DNA of 64,000 nucleotides from Triplophysa rosa. Lineage: Eukaryota; Chordata; Actinopteri; Cypriniformes; Nemacheilidae. The translations under genes and the position numbers were made by a program. The stretch is from the NCBI RefSeq assembly GCF_024868665.1, contig NC_079891.1, positions 29,094,665-29,158,664 on the forward strand. Reading direction: 5' to 3'. Below are positions 49,046 to 62,500 of the stretch, piece after piece. How positions within the stretch are numbered: the first letter of the stretch is position 1; each line of letters starts with the position of its first letter. Below the pieces are notes generated by a model. That model saw only the letters and a list, made by a program, of their open reading frames with translations, was not told the origin of the DNA and searched no databases.

Positions 49046-50743
49046 TTAAAATTCAGAGTGAGCAGATCTTTCTTCTCTTTTTGGCAATGGGATGTTTCCT
49101 GTGTTAAGAGAGAGAATTAGATAACCAATTAGTACAGAAATATCAATGAATTTTAGAAAAGGATAATGTCACATGAATGTCACGTCACCTTTACTCCAAG
49201 TATTTGTTAATAGGCTTAATGCAGGTGAATATAGTCTAAAAACAGTTACTTAAAATGAATGCCTATAAAAATAGAGGAAACTTTTCACAGAATATTGAAG
49301 TTGTTCGTCTCTAGCTGAGATTGGTAAATCTTGAAAATCACACAATATACCAAAATCGCCAATGTTGGTATGCAGATATGTGTTAAAGCGTGTCTTTTTA
49401 AAGTTACAGTGACTTACCTGGAGGTGCTACAAAGTATTCCTCTACTGTTTGTTTGGCCAACTTGAGCAGTTCCTCTGCACGTTCACCCTCAGTTACAGTA
49501 TCAGCTCTAAGATACAGGGTTCTGTACACCAAAGGAGAACAAGTTCAAAGAAAAGTTTGACATGTTCACCTAATACTTTTAAGTCAATATTAGGTCAACA
49601 ATTTGTCCAAAATATAGCCACATGGCAAAGCTCTGTAAAGTGGTTTGGTTTATTTGACAATAATCATTACATGAATCAGAGCTTATTTGTCAAGGATAAT
49701 AAAATACATTTTAAACACTTACTATTATTGAGAATGACATTAATGGTAATAGGTACACTAAAAAACAGTTAATATTTACAGCAATTTGTTCAAAAAAGTT
49801 TGAAATTTGAAACACTTTGAAATTCATAATAGTTTGCTAAATCTGCAAAAGTTTATTTGATCAACATTTAGGTGTACAGTACCATATAGATGGACTATAT
49901 ATATATATCATATAGTTTGAAGCTACAAAACTTCAATTTTGATTTTATGCAGTGAAAATCTCTCACCTGTCCTCTAGAACAGAATCCATCGGTTCTACAC
50001 CATCTGTATTAACAACATGAAGTTGGTCAGCATAGCGAATGGCTTTCTCCAGACAGTCCACTCCTTCTTTACTGCCAAAATCAACAAGGGCTAATCTTTC
50101 CAATTTATCCACCAAGTCTGGAGAGACTTTTGTTGGCTGCAAATAATAGTCAAATAAGCTATGGCTATATAAGTTCTAGTACAAATTTTATTAATAAAAT
50201 TGAAATATCACAAAATGGTAAATAGGGTACTTTTCAGAAAAGACTACAGGGAGAACTATTTCTTGAGCTAAATCTGAGCAATGGTGCCCCCTACTGTGAG
50301 GTGCCAGAATACACATTCAAGTGTCTGACACTAAACATAAATTGATGTAATTTGCGGTTCTGTGTTGGCATACTGAACAGAAAATGTGGTTTAGCGTAAA
50401 TGAGAGACATTACCGGTGGAAGCTGGCTTTCAGCTATGGGCTCCCATGTGGGCATCTGAGGAACCTAACGAAACAGCACAGGATGCAAAGTATTTATTTA
50501 AATGTATTTATTATGTTCACTTGCATATGACTAAAAATCCCACCGTGACGCCTGCAAACGAATCACGTGTACCTTAGACTCCGGGGTTGAGGTACTTGAA
50601 TCCCGTTCGTGTTTCCAGCGACTCCATGACGTCCTGCTAGCCGATGTAAAAGTGCGTAGTGCGGGCAGCTCGCGCACTTTACACCGAGGATGCGGCGGCC
50701 GGATCGCCGTCCAAGCTGCACGTTTACAAAACGTGCAAAACAT
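49046..50743 (-). CDS. gatc: Glutamyl-tRNA(Gln) amidotransferase subunit C, mitochondrial
   Basis: Small subunit of mitochondrial GatCAB, which converts Glu-tRNA(Gln) to Gln-tRNA(Gln). Five exons, in transcript order: 50573-50743, 50414-50464, 49967-50136, 49418-49521, 49046-49098. They give 549 nt (182 aa). The ATG at 50743 was chosen because the upstream in-frame start is not ATG. The first 50 residues are rich in Arg, Thr and Ser with few acids, a plausible mitochondrial presequence. Family landmarks are [49 protein letters not shown] and [16 protein letters not shown]. It is longer than human GATC (136 aa) mainly at the N-terminus. All introns keep frame. Confidence 0.94.
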
Positions 50744-50917
50744 TTTTAAATCACGTTGTAAAATCTGAGCGATCACAAGGTTACATGCCTCGCTAAGGAC
50801 TAGTAACTACAAACATCCGGCTACGGAAACCCCAAAGTTCACACTTTTCCGGAAGTTGAAACGCGTAGAGCGCATGACGTAGGTTCACTAATAATGATGG
50901 GATTCAAGTGAGCACGA

Positions 50918-50990
50918 GCCCGGATAGCTCAGTCGGTAGAGCATCAGACTTTTAATCTGAGGGTCCAGGGTTCAAGTCCCTGTTCGGGCG
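50918..50990 (+). tRNA. tRNA-Lys (anticodon TTT)
   Basis: 73 nt without CCA or intron. The acceptor stem GCCCGGA pairs with TTCGGGC, the discriminator is G, and the D-arm is AGCTCAGTCGGTAGAGC. The anticodon stem TCAGA/TCTGA encloses the loop CTTTTAA with anticodon TTT at 50951-50953. The T-arm is CAGGG-TTCAAGT-CCCTG. A and B boxes are intact, and T-runs follow at about 50998-51010 as a pol III terminator. It is nuclear-type and lies about 175 bp upstream of the divergent gatc start. Confidence 0.97.
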
Positions 50991-51019
50991 AACGTACTTT
51001 TTCTTTTTCTAAGCACGTT

Positions 51020-53520
51020 TTGGCCGTAAACCTTATGCAAGGACCATTACAATATGACAACACGATTACACGACCAGTTCACAATAACGGCAAAATCTTT
51101 TGGGATTTTTAGTGAAAAATAAATAATGCTCGTCGGAAAATGAATCTTAAATTTTGTTTGTTTTATTTTTGGCCAATCACTTGAAATATTTGTTTTAAAA
51201 GGCAGAGAAAGAGAGTTTGTGACCAATGTGGCTCTTATGGACAAAAATACCATAATATTTTGAAAACCAAATATTATCCAAATTAAATTATTTATGATAT
51301 TATCATATGTGTAGTATTAAAAAACCCCTAGTAAAGGGATGGACAAATTCATGTAAGGGTTACGATACTGGTTTGCCAGAAAAACATTCGGTGATGCAAA
51401 CAACCATGCAAACAATAAACAAATTATTAATAAATTGTCTATTTTAATAATAGTCATATATATAATTAAAAGTTAAATTATATTGTGTTGGTGTAAGTCT
51501 CTCAATGACGGACATTCAGGCACAACAAGATCCCAACCTTTTTTTTAAATCATTGCCTACAGAAGCAGGAATATTATTAGATTTGTTGGAAAAATAACAA
51601 TTCCATTTCATTTTCCAATCAATACATTTACCGTTTAATATACATTTAGAATGAAACACTTTTTTATAATAATGGTCCACAGTGTAGCAAGAACATATAA
51701 AAGCAGAGACAAAATGCATACATTCAGATTTAAATAAATACATGTATGTAACAACTGAACTGAATTGACTGCTTTCAGAACACATTTTGCTAATTGATAA
51801 ATCAGACAGAAGCAATGCAGGACAATGATAAAACACTGCTCATGTCTGAACACACCAAGATGAAATATTAATGAAAGAAATATTTCTTCTGTAACTTTCA
51901 AATAAGGAAACCCAGACTTATACTTCAAAGAGGTGGTTTCTAAAATACAATTATAACATGTGTACATGATTGATTTGTTGCACTTTCACTTTTCTTACCT
52001 GAAATATAATTTTAGCCTTAGATTACTTATCAGACCTGTAATTTTCCATCATAGGATCAATACTTCATTGTGTTACAAGGTATTGAAATAAATGTTAAGA
52101 GAAAATATGCTAATGCAAAAAAAGAGGGACAGAGCTACAGCAAAGGATAGTTTGGTTGAACAATCAATTCCAATCAAAAATAAATAAGAACATGATGATT
52201 TTAATTTGTCTAAATATCAAATGTCTATTCTAAAATATTTTACGGATTACACTGCAGTTAATAATATAGATTCTTTCCATATAATAAATATAGCAATAAT
52301 ATAGCAATTTTTCTGTACAGTTCACAAACAGCAGGAATACATCAAGCAGACAAGGCCTCGCAGTAGTGATTGTGAGTTGTCTAAGTCCACACACACACAC
52401 ACACTCACAAACAAACACATTCAAGCACAGATGAAAAATGTAAAAATTAATCTCAATGCCAAAGGTGATTGAAAGCGTAAGACTATTGCACTGAAACACA
52501 GTACTGACTCAAACATTACAGAAAATATGGAAAACCCATGTCATTAATCAATTCTGATCAATTCAAATACAAAGAGAAAACACGGTTTTTGTGTTCCTTG
52601 AGAACATACTGCGCGATACAATAACCTGATTTGATTCAGTGTAACAACTCACAGTATAAGACAATGGTTTAGCAAAAAACGGTCCGAACACTGAAAGTAG
52701 AGTGACCCCTACTGCTACAGGACAGTAACTGATAATAAGTGGCAAATCAGAGTACAGAATACTAACAAAGTGGGCAGGTTTACATGGGCTTGAAGGGCTG
52801 GTCACACTACATTAAGCATGCAAAACTTCCCCACTTTCTTCAGACACGGCAGTCTGATTTGAATAAATAGTTAATAAATACAAGTACTTTAAAATGTCTA
52901 CTTCCAAATCCAAGTTCCTCTTTCGGTTTAAGTTCACATTCTTGTAAACTATTAAAACTGGTTAGTCAGTGAGGTTGAGATGTAGAGTTCACCATCCCTT
53001 TGGTACACTGCAAAAGACGACAATACTACGCATATGCATGCTGTCTTACTCTCTCACATGTATGCATATGAATGGAGGTGACGGGACCACAGAATCTACT
53101 GTAACCGCCCCTTAAAAATAAAATACATCAGACCAGAACGTCTAAGGACACTGTAAGTCACCAGCGTATGATTCTCAATGTATTTTAAAGAGACATACTG
53201 TAAAATCATGTGTCACGGAGTGAATCATCATCATCTCATTAGCAGCATCAAATGATTCATAAAGTTTTATGTACTGTGACTGATGTTCAGTAAAACCTGA
53301 CAAGAGAGCCAGATGGCTCTATAAAAGAACTGCACGCTGACTGATTTCAGGTTGAGCAGGATTTTTAGCATTAGCAATGCTATGATACCTACCCATATAC
53401 TTTTCGTTCAATAAGATTTGGCCAAATGTTTCCCATTGTTTTGTGAAGGGGCTGATGGGATACGATGGGAACACGAGTAAAAACAGAGGTGAGAAGTTTG
53501 GAATTACTTGAAGTTTGGAA
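51020..53520. other. Probable sgsm1 3'-UTR and intergenic DNA
   Basis: AT-rich sequence downstream of the sgsm1 stop (minus strand). It contains a short (CA)n run at 52388-52404. No exon or RNA gene is recognised, and the ORFs here are not supported. Confidence 0.4.
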
Positions 53521-56500
53521 TTACTTGTTCTCTATAAGTGTCTGTACTTTGCACACCAGATCTCGTGCCAGAGTCAGAATTTGCTTGATATTGTGATGCT
53601 CGGCCATTTCTGAAAACACAAAGATGCAATATTTCAATAAACTGCGTTTATCAGTTATTTATAAAATAATGCATTAACTAATACAGTATTTGTATATTGT
53701 TCAGCTACAATCAACACAAAGCGAACAGATCAACAGATGTTTAAACTAACAAGCTGTCAATGTAAATGGCAACTGTACTCTGTTAATATTAAAGCCAAGG
53801 TTGATTTCAATTTGATTCTTGTAGATTACACGGCCATTTTACAATCTTGTTGTCGCCAAGGCCTTTGTACAACTGTGCTTGGGTTTTAATTTCCTGCTTT
53901 TTTGTGGGATGTAAACGTCAATAGTCATCTTGGCTGAAAAGGTTTTTGACCCTGAGCTGTAGTAGCAGGGTATATAATGAAAACAATATTTACCATTGAA
54001 AAACTTGATGATGTCTGTGAAGTCCATGTTGTTCTCTAGAATGATGTCTCTGTATATCTCCACCAACGAGAGAGCGATGAAGAGCACAAAATGGCTGGAG
54101 GAGACGGCCTTGGCAGCCCAGATGACCTCCCAAACCTCGAACACATCATCGTATACCAACTCTGAGGATTTAAAACACAACCATGGGCTAAGGCTACAGT
54201 TTTTTTCTTTAGGCCTTTTTGTTCATTTATGAACCAGGATGTCATGTATACACAATGCATAACTTGGGCAGTCTATATTAACAGCAGGGGGAGCTGTAAT
54301 CTCTGAAGTGTTTTTTCAGAGTAGCTTGGCAATGGCCAAAACCCCATATTGTACAGTCAGTAATATTCTTTTCTTTATAATATATATTTTTTATATTTCA
54401 GATCTTGAGTAAAATGATACTGGATAATTATTTGCACACCTTTCTTCTAGTCTCGCATGCATAAACTGCATTTTGTTTTTGAAGGAATAAATATATATTT
54501 GTTCTTTCTAGGTTTCTGTCAGAGCAACGTTACCTCTTTTAAAGTCGAGAAGAAACCAGCGATAGCAGAAGTAGAAGTGTGTGTAATCACCATTTTGATG
54601 CATCAACTCAAACAACTCGGCATCTAAAATCTGAATACACAGAGAAAGTGATCAGCTATCTTTTGCAAACGTACCCCTGTATCCACATCCTAGTAAAACA
54701 ATATTAATAGGATCTGAAATGCACTGCCCTTATGATATAAAATAATACATCTTCATATCGCTGCTGTCCTTCTGAAACGTTGTATCTCCATATTTTGTGA
54801 TTTTTATTTTTTGGCCAATGATCAATATTATTAGTCACCCTTTGTTTGTCACAGGGTTTTGCAAATATCTCACCAATAAAATGTATTAAAAAGTGCTTGT
54901 CAACTTCGACAACACAGTATGTAATCATTTAAAGAGTACAGTGTTTTGTCCATTTCCTGAAAAACAGCCTATTTGGACATACAAGTTTTCAGAAGGACAG
55001 CAACAATATATTGAAATAAAGAGCTTATATATTTCAATATATGGAAAGTGGCAATTCCTTACGTAAAATTTACTATATCAAGAATGTATTTCTGTATTCA
55101 TTTAGTGTATATTTAATTATTTAAGATTAGGGATGTAACGATTCACTCAGCTCACAATGCGAGTCACGATTCTGATCTCACGATGCGATTTAGTCACGAT
55201 TTACTCACGATTTATTTTTACAAAATGAGTTGAAACAAATTAGAAATGAACAACTTCCCTTGCATTATTTCTTAAATGCTTCACATTTCTTTGTATAATA
55301 AAATAATGTTTTATTTCAAATAACAAAACTAAACTGCAATTTTATAACAAATTAATAATAGAAAAAGTCTCTTTAATATAAACAAACTAATACTGTCTGA
55401 GCTTTTCTTGGATTTTTTTGCATTTAAGAAATATCAGCATGTCCACGTTTAGATTTGCAGTGAAGATAGCTGCCCCTGCTGTTCAAAAAATGTATTGCGA
55501 TTCAGTTCACACCTCAACCGATTTGAATCGTCACTCATTATAACCGATTTTCAACCGGCTCACGGTGAATCGCTACATCCCTATTTAAGATATTAACAGT
55601 TAATATACAGGAAAATATATCTTCCTAGGGTGTAACATTCGCAAAGTAGATGTTTGACCTGTATGAGGGATCTCATGTTGGCAAAATGGGTATCCATGGC
55701 ACCTCCATGGGGAAAGTTTTGATTCATTCTTTTCATTAGTTCAGTAAAACAACTAAAAGCCATTGCCTCTGAAAATGGATAAAAAGAAACTGAATTGAAA
55801 CTGCAAAACATACCTTGGGACTTGCTCAGTTTGTTAAAACAGTGGCATGAACTCAAAGACACACACATGTATCTTTCACAACAACAAACTCACCATCATC
55901 TAGAATAACAAGCAAAGGAGCTAGTAGGTCACACATGCCCTGGACATATCCGATTTCAAGGTGTTGCCAAACATAACTGTGGAAAGAATATGATTATTAC
56001 ATCAGAACATATGATTTCCATCACTTCTACAACCGACCAATAGAAAAGGGAGAATCTGTGTTACCTGCACATAATATTGCGCAGTTTCTCCAGGTTAGCA
56101 GGTGTGAAGTACCAGTAATTTCGGTCACAGCGCTGAACATCTTTATCGATGCGATGCAGGTTCAGAGTGTACATGTCCAAAAGCTCTTGCTGCAATTACA
56201 TAGACAAACAGATTTACACAACAAGTGTCGTATGAACATGACTACTATTTTCACATCAAAATCTTTGAGACGTGCTTACAGAATATGTGGTCCCTACTGA
56301 GGAAACTGGAGAGGTAACTTCGTTCTTCTCCGCGTTCACTGTGAGTGAATCAAGCTGAGGGCAGATATTCTCCATCCCCGGCTCTTCAGACGGGACAGAA
56401 ACCGGTTCTTCAGAGCTGGTCTTCTCCTCCAGCCCGAGCTGCAGTAAGGGCACAATTGTCTGCACACTTGTCTTGGACGGAGATTTCCAGGCCATGCAAA

Positions 56501-59500
56501 CAATAGCTGTAGGAATGTCCTCCATTTCGATGGCAGAGGGAGACTCGTCCGATTCGTCTGGGGCTTGGACTTCACTCATCTCTCTCCTGCTGAAAGCCTC
56601 CTGCACCAATGGGACGACAGTCTCTTCCACCACAGGTGCGGTCCTGTCTTTGTTTGCGGTCTTCTTTTGAACAACCTTCTCGTGTGTTTGTTCAGCAGCA
56701 GTTGATTTTAATGCCCTTTGTGACTCTGTAACACTGATCTCAGAGTTCATTTCCACCTGATTTTCATCCATCTTTGTCTGCGTTGCTTTTAAAACATCTT
56801 GCTCAGTTCGCCGTGTCTGCATTTCCCCATCTAAAGCACCCATTTCCATTTTGGTCAAGTCACTTTGATCTGCATTTTGATTGGGCTTTGTTGGGCTGTG
56901 TGCGGGCAGCTGTGGCGCTTTAAGGTTCGGCTCGTGTAACCCGCTGTCCTCTGTGCTTATAGAATCTGACTGGCCAGATGTAACGGAGAAGTTTCTGGAA
57001 GAGGGGTGACCGGAGTCTGGAGAACTCGTGCCGTTCTGGGATGTTCCGTTTGAGATTTTGGGGACCTGTTTGACAGCATCGCTCTTGGGCTCTGTTTCGA
57101 TCTGGTCCACCTCTTCGACGGACTCGAAGACCTGAAAGAACAAGCCAAAGGGAAGAAGACTACTCCAAGGAAAGGGGTTTTGGGAAGTGAAGAACTACCA
57201 GGAAAGAATGTGAGGGTGACGGGTGAAGGAGGGGTTTGTATCGCATTTAATATTTAATGGAATTAACGGAGAGAAATGTTATTAGAGAAAAATGTTTTTA
57301 GAAATGCTAACTTGCTAAAACACAAATATTCATTAGTTTGTGACATTACTGGTTGGTCTCAGGTTTACCTGTGTGCTGCTGCTGGAGTCACTCTGCAACC
57401 TGGAATCTCCTTGTCGGCCTGAAGTACAGCTCTGTGAAGACTTAAACACACACACAACATAGCATTTGTTAATGCAGCATACAACCGTGGAAAAAATTAA
57501 AGAGTCCATTCCAAATTTTTTATTGAATCATTCCAGTCCAGTGTCAATCAAACCTCAGGAGTGACAAAGTCATCCAACAGCAATGTGAAAGACACCACGA
57601 CATCATGACAAGACACATGAAAACTGTGATCAAAATCAAGGTTATCAGACAATTTTATATATACATATTACTGTTGTATTTTTTAAAAGTGAATATGAAC
57701 TTGTTTTCTTTGCAGTTTTGAGGTCTGAAAAAACACAGAGCACCTTTTCTGTTATTTATATATCTGTAGCTTCTCCCGTTTTTATTTTCTGCGATTAAGT
57801 GCAAATAGAAACAATATTTTGATTTGGGAGAAATAGTGTTAGTAGTTCACAGAATGAAACAAAAATGAATATATATTATATAGACACCCATCTATAAAAA
57901 AAATATACCGTATATATATATTCAGACAACAATAATACATTCGGTTCTTTTAAAGTTTCTCCCTCACCTCATTACTGAGAGTGGAGGCTCTGTGCAATAT
58001 TCTGTGTGTGCTGCCGTCCATACTTGCACCAGAAGAACACTTGGCTAAAGCCACGGCGTGCTGTTCTTTCTCTCTCTGCTTAACAATGGCCTCACAGCCC
58101 AGCCACTCGCTCATGGTCTGCTCATAGCACGCTCGCATCTGCTCATCCACCTGTGAAGGTCAGAGTTTCAGCCAACACAAAGATAAGGTTATCTTAAAAA
58201 TGAAAGCCATTTGAAAACAATAGCAAAAGGGCTTTGCTTCTCAGGCCATCTGAAATCCAATTAACCTTAACCATTGATTTAAGATGTAAGTCAAGCTGAC
58301 AGTATTTGCCGTATTCCACTAATCCTCAGCAATCATTGGAAATCTTACACAGTGTTTTGAAGAGAACTAATAAAGGCAAACCTCGTTTCTCTCTGCCTCA
58401 GACATCCCAAATTGGTAATGACCCAGCAGGAAAGGCCAGACTTCCTTACGCAAAGACGGTTCAACTCCACCAAAATAAACAAGCCGCAGAAGCTCCTTTT
58501 CCTCACAGGTCTGCAAATCATACAGCACAAATGTACCATTACAACGAGGGGTTCGGCCATGTTAAAGGGGTTCACCTAAAAATACATTTCGTCATTATTT
58601 ATTCAGCCTCAAATTCTGTATGGTTGTGGAAAACAAAAGAAGACATTTTGAGAAATATCTCCATGGTTTTGTGCCCATACAATGGAAGTCAATTGGGGCC
58701 AATGTTGTTTGGTTACCAATGTTCTTTAAAATATCATAAATTGGGTCCTACAGTACAATCTAGACTCTAGATCTCTAGACACGAATACATTTTTAACCTT
58801 TTATTATATTATTCACCCAACATAGAGTTGTGAACTCGATAGATTGACTGTTTGTCAGTACAGGTAGGAGGAATAGCAGCTAATTTTCTAGTGATTTTAT
58901 ACTGGTTTTCACAAATGCTCTGCAAGCGTTTCATTCAAGTCACTGCTCCGGAACAGAGTCTCTGAGCATTAGTCACCCAAACATATTGTTTATGCGATGC
59001 TACCATGATAACTGATTAGGGACAAATGAATATGAATGAGTGTCTGGCACAGCCGCTCATTTAAATGTGTCTGTGTTGCTGGAGAACAAGCTTGTGTGTG
59101 TGTGTGCTTACACTGCAGTCCTGAAGAAACTTCATCCACACTTCCGTCGTGAGTCCTTTGTAACCATCGGTGGGCACATCTGGCTCCACGATAGCGTGAT
59201 TGACAAGGCCAGACAGGTGAGTGCGTACCGTGGACAGGTGACGACAGTACGCCAGCCCTGACAGTGACAAAATTATGAGTGTGATTGATGGAGAGACACA
59301 CTTGGCTTTGTAAAGGTCATATTTTGTAGAAATAAATTCAATATTTGGTGTAAGATATAAATACAAAGCAAATACAAACATCCATAGAATGCCCTGGAGA
59401 TGATTTGGGACTTCATATTGTCGCATAGCAACTTCAGAGGGGCCCTGCAGATGAGATAATGGTTTTCCATAAATTTCAATATTTTACAGAATCTAGTTTT

Positions 59501-62500
59501 TCTGTCATCTATCATAAAAAAACACTATCTTGGGTTTTAATGACTACTGTTGTTGGTTGGACATGATACCTCTCATGATTGCAGCCATTGGGTGGTCCTC
59601 CATCAGAGAAACTACTCCGTGAGCAAGAAGAACAGGATGATTTCCTTGGCGTGGGATGCCACATGTTTGCTCCCTGATCCATCAACTCTGGTGCCACTGC
59701 CACAAATAAATAGACATCAATTATGTACTGAACATTTGCTTACAAAAAGGAGCATATGTAGCCACAAGCAGAAGAGCAGAACTCATGATCAAACCCAACT
59801 TGTAAAATCAAACGATTAATCATGATTAATCGCATTCAGAATAAACGTATTGCGTTTAAATGCGATTAATCGCAATTAATCCTTTGACAGAGCTAATTGA
59901 AATACCAAAGCGATAGTCAAAGCGATTGCTCGCAGATGAAGAAGCAATAAACAAGCTTGGAGATGACGCGACAGACAGATATACGAGCACGTGAATGAGA
60001 GATGACGGGGAGAATTACAGCTGGACTTTGGGGAGGATGCAGACTCTCCCGGGCAGCTGCAGTAGCGCTTTGGCATCACCAGTGTCTGGCATTTAGGAGG
60101 CCACCGCCCCCTTGAGTTCAGAGAGACAGAGTGAGTCAGGAGGGCAGTACCCAGGGAGAGCTGGGAGGACTGGGTAACAGTCACTGTAATGAATCAGTCA
60201 GAATATCTCTATAAAACCACATCTTGACAGCAATGGGATGTTTATGTTGGTACATACACACACAGTAAATGGATAAACAAAAATAGCAAGGACGTGGAAC
60301 GGCCTTAATCATCCAGTTTTTCAAGTTGTTGATAATATTTGTATCATGATGAAAAAGATATGATGTTGTAGTTGTCTCACCGAATTCTGATTTGCTGTTT
60401 GGGAACACAATGCGGAAGACGTAATCGGTTGCCTCTTCCTCTTCTTTGTCTGAGACCGAGTCTGAAGATCCCTGTGTACATCTCTTCTTTAGTTTAGGAA
60501 ATACTTTGCCCTGGAACAAGACGAGAACATCAATCCATTACAGGGCTGTCAAACGATTAATCGCATTTGTGTTTACATAATATATGTCTGTGTACTGTGC
60601 ATATTCATTTTGTATTAATAAAAACATACACATCCATGCATATATTTAAGAAAAATAGAAAATAGAAAAATTAATAAACATTTACATATAATTAAAATTA
60701 TTGGTAAATATGAAATAATTTCCTAAATATATTTGTGTATGTATTTATACTTGTATGCGTTTAAAGTTAATATGCACAATACACACAGACATACAGTATA
60801 TTATGTAAACAAACTTTTATTTTGCATGCGATTAATCGTTTGACAGCCTTACACCGAATGAATTAAAGTAGCAGTAATAAATATAAACAAACATGAAATA
60901 AAAATGACAAGGCAGCAAGAGATTGTAATGGATTGCAAAATTTATACATGTAATTAATCGTAAAATTATACGGTAAGAATTTTCTAATCATCTACAGAAA
61001 CCAAAACAATCCGTTTTCTTTGTGTTCAAAATCAAAGAGACTTGTCTTAGTAAGATGAAATACTAACAAGGATAATGAATTCACAGTTACATCAATTCTG
61101 CATGTGGTATTTCAGAAAAAAAAAAACTGCTAAGATGTTTGTGTGCAGTTTCTAGTGAGCATGACAGCAGTAATTTATCAAATGACAATCAAGCAAATAT
61201 TCAACAGCAGCTGAGTTTACTTTTGGCCTTAGTAAAGCGCTGATTTTGAATGCTCGGTTGCAATGTTGAAGCAGTAGTACTGTATTGTTTGTCCCAAAAA
61301 AATACAACAAATTTTGGTAGTCTGCTGCCTGTTCTACAAACCATTATTTCGAAACGTCCCTCTTATTTTGAAGTCAGAAGTGAGCCTGTGTATATTGGAT
61401 ACAGTATATTAAATGTCATTGCTAACCTTCCCTCTCTGGGACCAAAGCGGAGGGTCCAACTGGCCGTGAGGCAGCAGACCATTTTCCAGACAGGAGAGAA
61501 ACTGAAGGAGGTGACCACCGCGAGGAAAACGAAGTGGGGGTCTTTGGATCCCATCTTTACTAACCAGAACCGCTGTTCCACCGCAGTCCACTGCAGAGGA
61601 ATACATATAAAGTAAACATATTACCAGGGGCGTAGCTACATGGTGGCCATGGGTGGCCACGGCTACCCCTGAATGATGGATGGCCACCTATCTGGTCACC
61701 TCTGTTGTGCGAAGCAGTTTTAAGATGTGTGTCGGAGTTTATGGAGTGCTGCGCAGATCATTTAGCGTATGCACTCAAAGTAACGCGAAAACATTACTCT
61801 AGCGTTAATATGATGTCATACGCGGTATAGCGCTATAGCTGAACAGCTGCTAATCGCTTCGTGACAGGTACTGTAGCTGTGTACCATGGAAGTTCATCGC
61901 GAGCAGAAGGATCAGGTCAGTAAAATCAGTCTTGTTTAACTGGATTTCATTCATTAATTACCTTTTCGCGAAAGTTTAAGTTGGGGTACTACAATGTTTA
62001 TTTTCTATAAAAATGCTAACTTACTGCAAATGATAGCTAGCAAATTCTTTTTAAAATAATGTTAGCACATGAAAGCATTGCAAATAAATAGTTTACTTTA
62101 CGTTCTTTGTGTATGTTTTTGACCAGCAAACAATGTGTAATGAAGAATTGGTGTAAATTACAGTAGAAGTTAAAGAATTTCTGTCTGTAAGGATTTTTTT
62201 TCACCCTAATAAAATCACTGGGTCTTACCTGGCCACCTCTAAAAAAAAGTTCTGGCTACGCCCCTGCATATTACATACTGTGATATACAACGAATTAAAA
62301 TGTGTGACGTATACCTACATTGTAAATGCTGCTTTATTACAAAATAACCTTCCAATATAAAAAGTCATGACCCAGTGTACCAAAAGACTTTAATTTCCAA
62401 TTATTAACTCATTTTAATCTGATACAGATCCACTTTAAATTCTCATCTCGCTTCACAAGTAATTAAGTTACTCATTATTTCTGTGCCTTCTCTTCGGTCT

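Noticed and set aside
58306..58770. 154-codon plus-strand ORF
   Set aside because: Antisense shadow of an sgsm1 exon joined to a truncated MITE.
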